A DNA stretch of 64,000 nucleotides from Salvia splendens (GCF_004379255.2 NC_056041.1:14725559-14789558), one strand, 5' to 3'. Shown: positions 1 to 11,223, numbered from the stretch's first letter. Numbers and translations: made by a program. Notes: generated by a model from the letters alone, not told the origin.

Positions 1-1034
1 TTTAAATTCTTATTAAATTGGGAAGGACTTATTGTACATCTAAAAGCTTGTCAGGTTATTTCAAATGCAATAATCGTTGAAATATGAAGATTCTAAACAT
101 TTTTACTATCACTACATTTAAATAATTTCTGAAACATTTGATGCGTTGAAGTAACGCATTCTATAATTCACAAAAATATTGAAAATAATACCGAGTCCAC
201 TACATATAACAAGTAATACAAGTGCATGCTTCAAACCTAAATACAACAAATTATTAATGATTAAAATGGACCAATATATGTGATATCTTGATTGTAGATA
301 AATGTATTTTATTGTCAGAGTGAAGATAAATACTTGCTGAAATCATGATTGAACTAGGTGGTGATTTGAGAGAGAGGAAGCAACATATTGTCATACTATT
401 TCGTGTCAAACAAATTTATGAATTTAAAAAAAAAAAGTAAAATATTAACGAAAATGATTGTTTTTGAAAGGAATATGTCAGCATACTCATGCTAAAAATG
501 TCGTATTTTGCTAAGAAAAATATTATATCGACTGTAGGATGACAACACGTGGTTGTGGAAAAGATGGATTATATATTATAGTAGGAATAATATTTATAAG
601 ATTTTATAATTGTATACTACTTCCCGGCAATAATGAATAAACAATGTACTACTATTAAATATGTCTTTTTCAGATATATTTAATTACAATAACATTGACA
701 TATATAAATGTTGGTCTTATTAAAAGGTGATAAGAAAGCTACAAAATAAGAAAGGCAAGTCCCCACCTAGCTAGAACATCCATAAGAGAAAATCAATTTA
801 TTTTAGACTGAAAATTAAGTGTGTCCAAGCAAAAGTATTAACTAACTGTCCATAGTTAATTTTTCTAAAAATATAAGCAAAATGATTATTTTTTTTCAAA
901 TAAAAGGTAAATAAAATTAATTATACGAATGGAAATACAAATATTGGTGGAAAAGATAAATTTATAAAAATAGTGGGCGTAATTAACTAATTAAAGAACA
1001 ATGAAGCGGGACCCACGATGTATGTAGTTGGCGA
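1..1034. other. AT-rich intergenic DNA, no gene seen
   Basis: AT-rich sequence with frequent stops in all frames. I see no protein motif, RNA gene or terminal-repeat element before the hAT MITE at 1043. Confidence 0.6.
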
Positions 1035-1042
1035 AGTATGCC

Positions 1043-1514
1043 TAGGGGTGGGTCGATACGATATATCGTATCGAAAACGTCGTATCGTATATCGTATCGA
1101 AAATATCGATATGAAAGAATTTCATATCGTTATCATATCGAAAGTTTCGATATATCGAATTTCGATATATTGAACTTTCGATATGGAGGATATCTATATC
1201 GTTATCGTATCGATATTTCGATATATCGTACCGAAATTCGATTATCGTATATTCGATATATATCGTATATTCGATATAAACGATATATCGTACCGAAATT
1301 CGATATATCGAAAATATCGATATATATCGTATATTCGATATAAAACGATATATCGCGATATAAGGAAATTCATATCGTTATCGTATCGAAAACTTACGAT
1401 ACGGTATCGTTTCGTATCGAAAATTACGATATATCGAAAATCTGATAATTTTTCGATATTTTTCAATACGATACGAGCGATATATCATTTTTTCGATATT
1501 TTTCCCCGGCCCTA
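1043..1514. mobile_element. hAT-type MITE filled with TATCG-motif array
   Basis: The element starts TAGGGGTGGGTCGATAC and ends CCCCGGCCCTA. It is flanked by an identical 8-bp direct repeat AGTATGCC at 1035-1042 and 1515-1522, the target duplication size of hAT transposons. The interior (about 1055-1505) is almost wholly built from degenerate, self-complementary ATATCG/CGATAT/GTATCG words, so both strands look alike. Open frames inside it, rich in Arg, Tyr, Ile and Ser, are by-products of the repeat. No transposase is encoded, so it must have been moved in trans. Ends and duplication are seen; the hAT assignment rests on them. Confidence 0.85.
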
Positions 1515-1522
1515 AGTATGCC

Positions 1523-2673
1523 CAGCCCAATTATTTAACGGAGGAGTTGCAGTCTGCGTTGGGCGGCTGCCAACAACAACAACCACAGAAATTAATAGCT
1601 GACGTTTCCCTAATTGCATTTCACACCCTCTGCTTTATCTTTATTTTCGAATCGACCTCAATACTCCAACCTATTCTCACCACTACCTCTGAATCCTTGC
1701 ATTTTGCCCCTTTGAATCAGAAACTATTTTGTTGATGCACAAAATAGCTAGTGAGTAGAGACCTTCTCATATAAGATTTCAATTAAAAACAAAAAAAAAA
1801 AAAAACAAACAAAAAGCATGTTTGATTTGAAGGTGTAACTGAACAATATTCACATTTTATATTTTGTGATTTCTCGCAAGATCCCTTTTTTTTGTTCTTA
1901 TTGTAACAAACGTCATTGTTTATTTTCATATGTTTTTCCAATACTATGCAATTGTGAATAATTTTTTATTGCACGCAAGATCAATTTATGTACTACTCCT
2001 AACTTTTATTAAGCTATCAACGTCACATCGACAAATTTAACAAGGTTTGACTTTCAAGAGGTAAAATAGTCAATGTTTGTAACATCATCTTTACAAATAA
2101 GTAATTGTTAGTATAAAATTGTTTTATACTGTAATTTCACAAAACCACTGTCACTATAATTATTTTCTCATTAAATATTGGTAATAGATACAAACTTACA
2201 ACATGGATGGTTGATACTTGAATTATAATAAGTATCTTGCAAATTGAAGCGTTTTTAGTTCAATTATTTGAGAAAAATTCATTTATTTGTTAGGATTCTG
2301 TTTGGTAAAATAGTTCAATTTCTTAATTTTGAAATTTTAGTGTTAATTTGATTTTTAATTAAAATGTAATCAAATCCTAAGAATAATGAAAGCAATACTT
2401 TTCAAGATTTTGATTTCCCAGATTTTCTAAGTTTTTTTATCTTCAGTTTTTAGAATTCTATTTTTTATTATTTTATACAACTAATATTATTTATTTTTAC
2501 TTAATAAATAATTATTTTTAATTATAATTTAAAATTATGAATTAAGTACAAATATGAAATATCGCGTGACATTTTTGACAAATTCAAGAATTTTGATGGG
2601 TTAAGTTGTAATTTTGTACGTCAAATAGAATAGAGGACACAATACGATCAACAACGGCCTTCAAAAGCTATCA
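1523..2673. other. Intergenic DNA between hAT MITE and Harbinger end
   Basis: AT-rich, no convincing coding region. A weak open frame at 1547-1735 has no ATG start and no family resemblance. It holds the left copy of a 41-bp direct repeat (2538-2578). Confidence 0.55.
2538..2578 (+). repeat. 41-bp direct repeat, left copy
   Basis: This stretch, from TGAATTAAGTAC to GACATTTTTGA, recurs without a mismatch at 4564-4604. The sequences after both copies are also loosely similar. The copies flank the ORF1 half of the Harbinger locus: one lies outside the presumed left end and one inside, which complicates reading 2674-7034 as one intact element. Confidence 0.85.
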
Positions 2674-3027
2674 GGCCATCCACAACGTTGTTCCTATACC
2701 GTTCCTAAACCGTTCCTTAAACTACTATTTGCGGGTCTCACTGTACTTTTTTACTCCATTCCTTAACTAAGGAACGGAACCTGCAACCCTCCGTTCCTTA
2801 ACCGTTCCTTAAATTACTATTCATTCAATTTCATTTCTTATTTTTATTTCCAACCCAAGTCAATTAAAACAAACACACTTTATTAAAAAACACACAACAT
2901 TAAAAAAAATTACAACTTAAACTTAAAAAAAAATAAAAAACACACAATTAAAATCCTAAAAAAATAAAAAACACACAATAAAAAACACACAATTAAACGT
3001 GGGAAAATAAAAAAAATACTCCGCCGA

Positions 3028-4161
3028 CTAATCATCCTCCGGAGGCGGTCGAGGTTGAGGGGGAGTCGGAAGGCCAAGTTGTGCTGCCATATGCACAATT
3101 CCGTTCCACCAGGCCGCGAATTGGGCGTACGAGAAGCGGGAAGTGTCCGCCATTGTGGCGGTCATGTACGCCACCATAAGTGTGTCCGAGCCTCCCCGCG
3201 AGCCCGATCCCGAGGCCGGCTGGCTTGATTCGCCTCTGCCCTTCCTCGTTCTAGCCGCCTTCGCCGCCTTCGTCCCTTGCGGCCGACGACGCCCACGGCT
3301 GGATCCCCCGTATTCGCTGGCCGTACCTGCAAACACCTGCGGTTCACCCTCGCTGCCTTCCCCGGTGTCACCAGACAAGTAGTTGCCGCTCGCCGTGTGC
3401 TTCGTGCGCTTTGAGGTTGAGCCCGAGCTGGAGCGGACACCGCCGGCCCACCTTTCCTCGTCCTTGACGAGCTGCCAAATATCAACAAATTTGAACTGTA
3501 GACCGGTGTCCTGGTCGAAGGCGCGCAAAGCCGCCCTCAGAATGTCGGCGCCCGAAGCTCCGCTTTGGTAGTGCACCGCTTCGGCCGAGTAGATGCCGCA
3601 GGATTTTTTTACCTGTAAGTCAACTCGGCCAAAGTGAGCGTGGAGCATTGTATATTTGCGCTTCCAGGCCCCTTTCGGCTTAGTCTGGTGGTAGACATCA
3701 CGGACCTTTTCCCAGAAGCACTTGGCGGCTTGTTGATTCCTGACGATGGGATCGTACGAGACGGTGAGCCAGGCGTTGTACACCGCCTTTGTTTCTTCGT
3801 TGCTGTACGGATGCCGGCCCAGATCCTCCGGTTCCTCCTCCTATTCCTCCTCCTCCTCCTCGGCCGCCTCAGACGCAGCCCTGGAGCTTCCACCGCCTCG
3901 GCCTCCTCCCTGGGTGGGTTCAACGGGGATATCCTCCCGAATCTGGGACAATCCCTGAGAAGGTCGTGAGGCGGAGGGTCGAGCGTATGCATCCACATCG
4001 AAAGTGGGTGGTTGGTACCCACCCGGGGTCGCCGACCCCTGGGTGCCCGGCATCGACGAACCGGAACCACCAAGTGTGTTGTACATGGTCTCCCAATCGC
4101 CGAACGCGTTGAGATCCCACCCACCGGAGCCGCCACCGCCGTAGTTGCCGTCGCCGAACAT
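3028..4161 (-). pseudogene. Harbinger ORF1 Myb/SANT-like protein, one nonsense codon
   Basis: Read from ATG at 4161, the frame is open for 106 codons, meets TAG at 3843-3841, then continues in the same frame to a stop at 3028, 377 residues in all. The N-terminal part is Gly/Ser/Pro-rich (MFGDGNYGGGG) and ends in a Glu run; the stop sits inside that run and looks like GAG changed to TAG. After it comes the trihelix/SANT-like part found in Harbinger ORF1 and NAM-associated plant proteins, with motifs AWLTVSYDPIVRNQQ, FWEKVRDVYHQ, FGRVD and ALRAFDQDTG, then a Lys/Arg-rich low-complexity tail. ORF1 proteins of this superfamily bind DNA and help the transposase reach the nucleus and the element ends. 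The gene diverges from the transposase at 5409 across about 1.25 kb. As it stands only a truncated N-terminus or an internal-start C-terminal fragment (Met at 3783) could be made. Confidence 0.85.
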
Positions 4162-4563
4162 TTTGTGAAGAGATTGAATATGAAAATTGGAGAGGAAATG
4201 AAGTTGATTTAGGAAGAATAGATGTGTAGTTGTGTGTGAAATGAGGATGAATTAGGAGTATTTATAGAATAAGAAAAAAAAATAAAAATAAAAAAAATAA
4301 ATAAATAAACGGTATAAAAAACGGTAATAATACCGTTAAATTTTTTATATATAAAATCGTTTTTTTTTTAAATAATTATTGCGTCAGCACGTGACGTCGC
4401 CCACTCGACGTGGGGAGAGCCACGTCGCCGAAGCGCGTGGCGGCACGGACCGTGCCGCGGGTAACGAATTTGAAGTTTAATCTACAATTATCTCTATACA
4501 CTTGATCCCATAAAAGGCCATAATACATTTATTTAGCAACAGGAACAAAACCTAATAAAATTG

Positions 4564-4604
4564 TGAATTAAGTACAAATATGAAATATCGCGTGACATTT
4601 TTGA
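4564..4604 (+). repeat. 41-bp direct repeat, right copy
   Basis: Identical to 2538-2578 and 2,026 bp downstream of it. It suggests that the DNA between the copies was inserted into, or duplicated with, a formerly single sequence. Confidence 0.85.
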
Positions 4605-5097
4605 TACAAAGGAAATGTTACGAGTCAAAAATTGACAAACAGCATAGTAGAATATAAAAGAAGTTCAGAACATAATCAACGATAAAATAATAAAAAAATC
4701 AAAAATAAATATTTTATAAAAAATTATTGTAGAAAGGTGATCCAATAGGCCACAAAGAAAACGAGGAAACCGAAGCAAAGACACCAAGAATTTAAAGAAA
4801 ATTCTAATATCGTGCTAAGGAGTCAAGGTCATTCTGGTAGAATTTGTGGTATCTACACATTTACAATCAATAATTATCCATACAAAATCTATATCTATAC
4901 ATATATAAAAGGGGAGTTTTGGGAATATTTACAAAACTATCATTTTAAATTAAAACTTATAGTTTGAATAAAACTATTTTTTGCTAATTAATTTGTATAT
5001 ATCTCAACCGGTAGTTTGTGGAGGGAGTATTATTAATGCCAATGCAGCAGTTACTAGGTCATTTAAGTTAAGTAGTAATGTGTACTACCACAATGCC

Positions 5098-5285
5098 GCC
5101 CAGCCGACCGCCCAGCCGACCGCCGACGCTGGGCGGTTCGCTGGGCGGTCTATTGCAGTCGCCCAGCGGGCGAATGGAGAGAGAAACTGCGCAGCGCTGG
5201 GCGGTCGCGTGGCGCTGGGCGGTGCGCTGGGCGATCCGCTCGGCGCTATTGCAGCGCCCGGATCGCCCAGCGCACCGCCTAGCGC
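5098..5285. repeat. GC-rich CCCAGCG/CGCTGGG array in inverted orientations
   Basis: About 190 bp of GC-rich DNA in an AT-rich window. It consists of many copies of GCCCAGC(G) in the first part and CGCTGGGCGGT in both orientations after that. The last 250 bp before the right end (about 6900-7020) carry related words such as GCTGGGCTATTGC. Such mirrored subterminal motifs are typical transposase-binding sites, and this array could be the left subterminal region of the element carrying the transposase. The sequence before it (CCACAATGCC) resembles the right terminus. Confidence 0.6.
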
Positions 5286-5408
5286 GAAATTAAAATTTTT
5301 TTTTCCGAAACACTATATATACGTGCTTTGCTCGTCATTTTCATTCGCACCACTTGTTTTAACGAGTACTCTCTCTATCTTAATTTTGTACAAGAGCAAC
5401 AACGCGAA

Positions 5409-6686
5409 ATGAGTAACGCTGGTGGTGGTAGTGGTGGTAGCGGAGGGGATACTGAGGAGTACGAACGTCGAATGGCCGAAGCGTTGGACGCCTATACGAC
5501 CAACGCGATAAACCAATGGATGGAAAGGGCCTTGCAGCCGGCGATACCTCGACCTCCCCCAGTGATCCACCGCCGCAGTGTGATTGATCGGGATCACGTA
5601 GCTGCACATCAGCGCCTATACGAAGACTACTTCGCACAGGAGCCTCGGTTCAACGCCAACCTTTTCAGGCGTCGTTTTAGGATGAGCAGGGACCTGTTTA
5701 TGCGTATTGTCAACGCATTGGAGTCTCGATATCTGTATTTCCGCTTCAGGCACGATGCGGCTGGTAGACCCGGCCACACACCTATTCAAAAGTGCACTGC
5801 GGCAATCCGGCAGTTGGCCTACGGAGGCGCGGCAGACATGTGGGACAAGTATCTCTACATCGGTGAGACGACTGCCCTGCAATGTCTGAAGAATTTCTGT
5901 CTGGGAGTGATAGAAGTATTCGGTGATCAGTATCTCCGAACGCCTACCCCCGAAGACTGCCAAGATCTGTTGCGGATGCACGGGAGTCAGCATGGGTTCC
6001 CGGGTATGTTAGGCAGCATATATTGTATGCATTGGGAGTGGAAGAACCGTCCCGCAGCCTGGAAGGGGTTCTACACGTCCGGCTACAAGGGAAAGAATCC
6101 TACGATGATCCTGGAGGCCGTAGCTGATTACCGGCTTTGGATTTGGCACGCGTATTTTGGGATAGCTGGTTCGAACAACGACCTCAACGTCCTCTACTGG
6201 TCGCCACTTTTCAACGAGCAGTGCCAGGGCGTCGGTCCGACCATCAGTTTTGTCGCCAACGGCAACCAACATGATATGAGCTACTACTTGGCGGATGAGA
6301 TATACCCTAGGTGGCCCGTCTTTGTGAAGACGATCCGATGCCCAGGAGATGAGAAGAAGGCCTACTTTGCGGCACGGCAGGAGTCGGCGCGCAAGGACGT
6401 GGAGCGCGCATTTGGTGTGCTCCAGTCTCGATGGGCGGCAATTAAGGGTCCAACGCGTTTGTGGAATGTCCAATGCATTGTTGATATAATGTACGTCTGT
6501 ATTATCATGCACAACATGATTGTCGAAGATGAAGGTGGCGAACTGACCAATTGGGTCAACGACGATAATGAAGCCGGTCCAAGCCACGGCGTGGCCGCCC
6601 CCAACGTACGGAGTGGGGTACCTCACGATGAAGCCGGCCTCCTACAAGCACATGCCGACATGCGCCAAACGACGGCTCATATTTGA
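5409..6686 (+). CDS. PIF/Harbinger DDE transposase (ALP1-like), first catalytic Asp lost
   Basis: A single-exon frame of 425 residues. I take ATG 5409 (MSNAGGGSGG); the frame extends upstream only through non-ATG codons. After a Gly/Ser-rich start and an acidic segment come the helix-turn-helix-like region (FRRRFRMSRDLFMRIV, about residues 80-100) and the DDE_Tnp_4 nuclease of HARBI1/ALP1 proteins. The usual first motif GS-I-D-CMHW here reads GSIYCMHWEWKN, so the first of three metal-binding acids is Tyr (codon TAT, one change from GAT). The second motif SNNDLNVL and third motif RKDVERAFGVLQ are present. These enzymes cut DNA at element ends and integrate at TWA sites; without the first acid it should not cleave. 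The frame is otherwise undamaged, so the loss is recent or the protein was kept for DNA binding. It is transcribed away from ORF1. Confidence 0.93.
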   Translation: MSNAGGGSGGSGGDTEEYERRMAEALDAYTTNAINQWMERALQPAIPRPPPVIHRRSVIDRDHVAAHQRLYEDYFAQEPRFNANLFRRRFRMSRDLFMRIVNALESRYLYFRFRHDAAGRPGHTPIQKCTAAIRQLAYGGAADMWDKYLYIGETTALQCLKNFCLGVIEVFGDQYLRTPTPEDCQDLLRMHGSQHGFPGMLGSIYCMHWEWKNRPAAWKGFYTSGYKGKNPTMILEAVADYRLWIWHAYFGIAGSNNDLNVLYWSPLFNEQCQGVGPTISFVANGNQHDMSYYLADEIYPRWPVFVKTIRCPGDEKKAYFAARQESARKDVERAFGVLQSRWAAIKGPTRLWNVQCIVDIMYVCIIMHNMIVEDEGGELTNWVNDDNEAGPSHGVAAPNVRSGVPHDEAGLLQAHADMRQTTAHI

Positions 6687-7494
6687 CTCCAAAAGGATTT
6701 AATTGAAGGGTTATGGGCGCGGAGGATTGACCGCCGTTAGTTTTTTTTAATTATGTAATTTTTTTTAATTAATGTACTTTTTAAATTTTATTAATATTAG
6801 TGAATTTTCTTGTTTTTGTGTCGTAAATTTAATTCCGTATATTGTGTGATTGTTAATTATTTCATTTTGTATATATTTGTTAATAGTGATGTGGATATTA
6901 TGTGGCTAGGTTATGGCTGGGCTATTGCTGGGCTATTTGCTTGTTTTGATGATGTGGCAGGAGGATTTTTAGTGCTGATGATGTGGCAGTGGCTAGGCTA
7001 TGGCTGAGCTGGGCTATTCCTATTGTGGATGGTCTAACCATCCGTTTCTAAGGACTATTCAAGTAGAAATTGGACCGACAAATTAAATAGGAATAGAAAA
7101 GGCATAACAATTTTGTCTCTCTCTCATGCATGATTATATGGAAACTTAGGCCATTTGTTGCAGACCAAGTTTTTCATATTTCCTTCGAACCATATCACAT
7201 GTAACTGTTCTCTGTGTAACTAATAATCAATTCATGCTATGGAATTGCTTCCTTTGATCTCTGTTGCTCTCACCGGAGATAGTTTAACACGATAGACAAA
7301 TAACATGCAACCTTTCTGCATGAAATAGCGGAGAGTATGGTGTCGGAGATGGAGAGCTTGAGACCGGGGAGAGTAGACGTGATCCGAGAATATAGTACCT
7401 TGGGAGACTAGCGCAAGGCCAACGCTGAAATTATATTTGAAATGGTTTATTTCTCTATTATCTCTTTTTTATTCAATTCAAGGGAAAGCAGTGA

Positions 7495-7675
7495 GAATGA
7501 TGGAGAGATTTTTTTTTTTAAATTAATTCCTATACGAAAGAGGAAATTACAAATAAATTCCTATACTATAGAAAGGAGAAAATTACAACTGATGTCAAGA
7601 GGGCTCGAACTCGGCACCTCATACAATAATGTCTAAGCTCTTTGCCGCTAGGACAAAGGCTCTGGACAGAATGAT
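7495..7675 (-). mobile_element. tRNA-derived SINE-like fragment
   Basis: Read on the minus strand, the block contains a box-A-like word (CTAGCGGCAAAGAG, about 7655-7642) followed by a box-B-like word (GAGTTCGAGCCC, about 7615-7604). This is the internal RNA polymerase III promoter layout of tRNA-derived SINEs. The body beyond is A-rich. There is no foldable complete tRNA, so I read it as a SINE or tRNA relic. No target duplication was identified. Confidence 0.45.
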
Positions 7676-7719
7676 GGAGAGAATTAAGCCGACGTTCATG
7701 CATTTGTCGGTGTTATTAT

Positions 7720-9230
7720 AATTATTATTTTATTAATATTTAGCTCATTTGTTGGTCATTAGTATATTTTAAAGCTAAGGGTTTAGGATTTACAAATGTA
7801 TTGTAATGTTACTTGAACTAAATATGTATATGAAAATTGACCGCATTTGAATGTACAAATTCATTAATAGATTTAGTTCTAATTAAAATATATTTTTAAT
7901 CTAAAATGGCATTATTGTAAATATCCCTAAAACTAATTCTACCATCAATACTCATGAACATATGAATTACCAAAGGAATAAGAAGAGTGAAGAGTCATTG
8001 AATCAAAGAGACGCTTGGTATGAAACAAAGCAAAATCTCTATAAATACTTCTCACATGTTGAAATGTTGAAATTTTAAGAGAAACTATTGCTGTTGGTGG
8101 TGAGCAGAAGAAATTAATGATCAAGCAGGAGAAGAATTATAGTTTATAGAATGTGATTTTCATTAGCGAACTCCCATGGATCTGTTTTTTATTGTGTTTT
8201 TTTGGTATTTGCTATTGTTTTTCCAATTGTTAGGTTGACATCATTGTTATAAGTGATGGGTGATAAGCTTTTGTTATGTGCATTTCTATATTATTATTTT
8301 TGAGGTTTTATGATTACTTTTAGCCGCCCTATTGGAATACAACATGTTATTTGTTTCATTGTTAGTTAGCGCCACTTTTTTATTCATTTGTATTGAATTA
8401 TTTTCTACCCACCATTTACTACATAATTCCAAATATACACCCAAAAAATTCCACGTAGACCATGTTTATAAAATACAAAACTTATACTCTCTTAAAATGA
8501 AGGTAATTAAGTATAGGAATTTTTGTGTAAATAGACTGATTATGTTTAATAAGATTGTAAAAATAAATAATATTTCATAGAAACATAAATAAAATGCTAC
8601 TACTAGAATTTTGATTTAGTAAACCAAACCACGATCTTTTTTAGTATAATAGACTTCGAATAAATAATTTTTATACACTAATTTTATTGTAAACACCAAT
8701 AATATTTTGTACAAAATAAAATCTAATAAAACTGAGGTTGCAAATAGCTTCTTAGGTTTTAAGAATCAACAATTATGAATTTGTGTTAGGATTTGCTTTT
8801 GTATTTAAATTATTTTTCTCATTACATTATGTATTCCAAAACTAATACAAATAACTATTCCCCTTATAGTATTATGTATCCATGTATCAAGAATTAGAAA
8901 ATGAATATCTTTATAACCATATAATTGAGATTTATACTAAATCTTAAGATAATAAAATCGATACACAACAAAATCTCTAGATAATATTTTTCTTATAATA
9001 TATATTATGAATAATTCATTTGAATGTTATGAAAAAACTCTAGAGAATATTTAGAATATTCAGTAAGGATTATTTGTAAGATATCGAATTCAGATTTAAA
9101 ACCCCTAAAATAGAATAAGTGATCAACAAAGTAAAATTGAATTGGGACGGATGGAGAATTTTATTGATATTTGGCTCATTTGTTGGTCATGATGAATATA
9201 TTTTAAAGTAAAGGGTTTAGGATTTAGATT
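7720..9230 (+). repeat. Dispersed direct repeat, about 70 bp per copy, 1.4 kb apart
   Basis: 7720-7795 and 9155-9230 share, with few changes, the string TTAGCTCATTTGTTGGTCAT followed by a TATATTTTAAAG block and AAGGGTTTAGGATTTA. Only the two ends of the stated span are repeat copies; the DNA between them is not. Possibly remnants of one old element or of a local duplication. Confidence 0.6.
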
Positions 9231-11223
9231 TCAAGGTTTGAGTTTTTAGTGTATATGGTCACTATATTGCAATGAAATGAACGTTTTGAAAGATGATTGA
9301 GGGAAGTTAAAAAAAGTATAATGAATATGATAGTGGTAATAATCTAATTTTAAAGATTTATTTTAATACTATAAAATTATCTATTTGATCATCTCTGTAT
9401 ACTATTGTAGTGAAATAGATAATTAATTTAACCACAATTTATATTTTCTATCTTCTATCAATGAAAATTTATTATATTAATAAACTCACTTTTGTATGTT
9501 TACGTGAATGTTATTTAATACTAATAATTTATTTATTTTTATTATAATTGTAATCTTTCTAAAAATGATATGTACACTTTAATTTAATTTCAGGTTTATT
9601 ATCACAAATAATTATGGTGAATAGTGTTTAATATGCACCATACATAAATATATTTTGAATTTTCTACATTCTCATTATCAATTAATTATGGTGAGATTAA
9701 TTATGTTATTTGAATGTTTCATTTTTATTTTTTCCGCTTCTTGATTCTCAATAATTAAATAAATTTTCATTCACATTAACTATAATTAGTAATTCACCAT
9801 ATTTATTTAAAAATTTATAAAGTTAAATTCACAATTATTTATAATTTAAACAAAATATTTCATAATTGGAAGAAAATAAAATGGACCGTCCTATGTGATA
9901 CTAGTTGTTAATAAGGTTTAACTTTTCCACAGTTTGCCATCATCACAAAGCAAGAATTAACATTATTATATTTCATCGTCGCCCAATTATTTCTACTTGT
10001 GTTGAGGAATATTAAAATTTCCACATGCGTGCACCACAGCGCAATTGACTTTATAAAATAAAATCCTTTATTTTCTTGAAGCATAATGATTAATTATCCT
10101 AATTTGCTAAACTAGCTAAGGTCGTGACTCGAGCTAACAAGAATTATAGTTCGTAATTAGTAATGTCGATAAATATAGTTTTTCACTTAATTGGTTATCA
10201 TTACGTGTACTTTCATAATAAGATAAATTTGTGAAGGATGGAATATCGTGTATTATAAGAAAATTTTTATCCAAATTTAAGGAGGAATTTTATTATTATA
10301 GCATTGATGTAAATAGAAGCAATATTATATATGTGAGTCATGATCTCATTAAAATAATAATTTTATTTTTCCCTTTCTCTTGAAATAGTGGGTAAAAAAT
10401 ATCTCATGGAAGCTTCTAATGTCTCTACCTAACCCAATTGAAAAATGGTGCGACAAAAAAAGTGACTACCTTTTCTATTTGCTAAAGGGCAACTGTTTAT
10501 TGGGTTTTCTTGTTTCAACTCATATGCTACTCTCACTTGTCACTTTAGCTTCCAACCATGCATACACTCTATGGTTAAAAAAACTCTCCCTATATATAAT
10601 TGAATTTAAATATAGGTAATTTTCTGTCGCAAAATGAAAATTACTATATAAAAATGTGATTGGGTAATATGATAGAGGATTGAACCTTTTGAACAATTGT
10701 TGGGTAACTTGGGTTTATTTGTGCAATTTCTAAGTAGGCGTGGTTGGTAGAATTTTTTAATCCTCTTGTGTTCATATTTATATGGTGCACTTCATTTGAT
10801 CTTGGTTATGATACAAAGAGAACTGGTCTCACCCTGATGCAATTGTGTGGGATGTGTGTAAGTATATCCTTGATAATAATATTGTTATTTCTGTATAGCT
10901 AAAGTCATGTCATGTATGGGTATTGTGTCCATGGAGACTAATGTTTAGTTTCCTAAATACTGCAATGTAAATTGATCTCTTGTATTATCTAGCTTATCTC
11001 CCTCCTCATTCATTCATTTTCTTATATATTTATATACGATTTCTGATTATATACTTCAACCACACTCGATCTCCCTTCTCAAATACATAAATTTTTCCTA
11101 TGTATTATATTTTTGCCTCTCCTTCAATAAATTCATGCGTCATTTAGTCTTGATATGTGTTGCAAGATTGAATTATGTGCGGGCATATAAAGGTGCTTTT
11201 AGTTGGTTTCTTGTTATTTGTTA

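Larger units (their letters stand above)
4162..5408. other. Divergent intergenic region of the Harbinger locus
   Basis: It holds the presumed promoters of both Harbinger genes. At 4381-4462 there is a CpG-rich block with several ACGTG/CACGT words and a short palindrome GGCACGGACCGTGCC. At 4564-4604 lies the right copy of the 41-bp repeat, and at 5098-5285 the GC-rich CCCAGCG array. The rest is AT-rich. Confidence 0.6.
2674..7034. mobile_element. PIF/Harbinger element or composite with ORF1 and transposase
   Basis: The left end reads GGCCATCCACAACG and the right end, reverse-complemented, GACCATCCACAATAGG, so both termini share CCATCCACAA. The 3 bp outside are TCA (2671-2673) and TAA (7035-7037), close to the TWA duplications of PIF/Harbinger. 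Inside are the two genes typical of the superfamily, a Myb/SANT-like ORF1 on minus and a DDE transposase on plus, divergently arranged. Against a single intact element, a 41-bp repeat lies both outside the left end and inside at 4564, and a GC-rich CCCAGCG array at 5098 could be the left end of a separate ORF2 element. The superfamily is certain; the exact boundaries are not. Confidence 0.75.
7038..11223. other. AT-rich intergenic DNA with SINE-like fragment and a direct repeat
   Basis: No gene with recognisable motifs. Short open frames (for example 8332-8580 and 10419-10619) are AT-driven, lack family resemblance and have no splice partners. Contents that can be named are the tRNA-like fragment near 7590 and a dispersed direct repeat at 7720-7795 and 9155-9230. 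Confidence 0.55.

Noticed and set aside
1038..1515. Overlapping open frames rich in Arg, Tyr, Ile and Ser on both strands
   Set aside because: They are translations of the TATCG array inside a hAT MITE; composition follows the repeat and no domain is present.
3143..4212. Several plus-strand frames opposite the Harbinger ORF1
   Set aside because: GC-rich shadows of the real minus-strand gene; Pro/Arg/Ser-biased with no motif.
6009..6626. 205-codon minus-strand frame opposite the transposase
   Set aside because: Antisense shadow of a strongly conserved DDE domain.
7598..7655. Possible tRNA gene on minus strand
   Set aside because: Box A and box B words are present but there is no plausible acceptor stem or anticodon arm; better read as a SINE relic.
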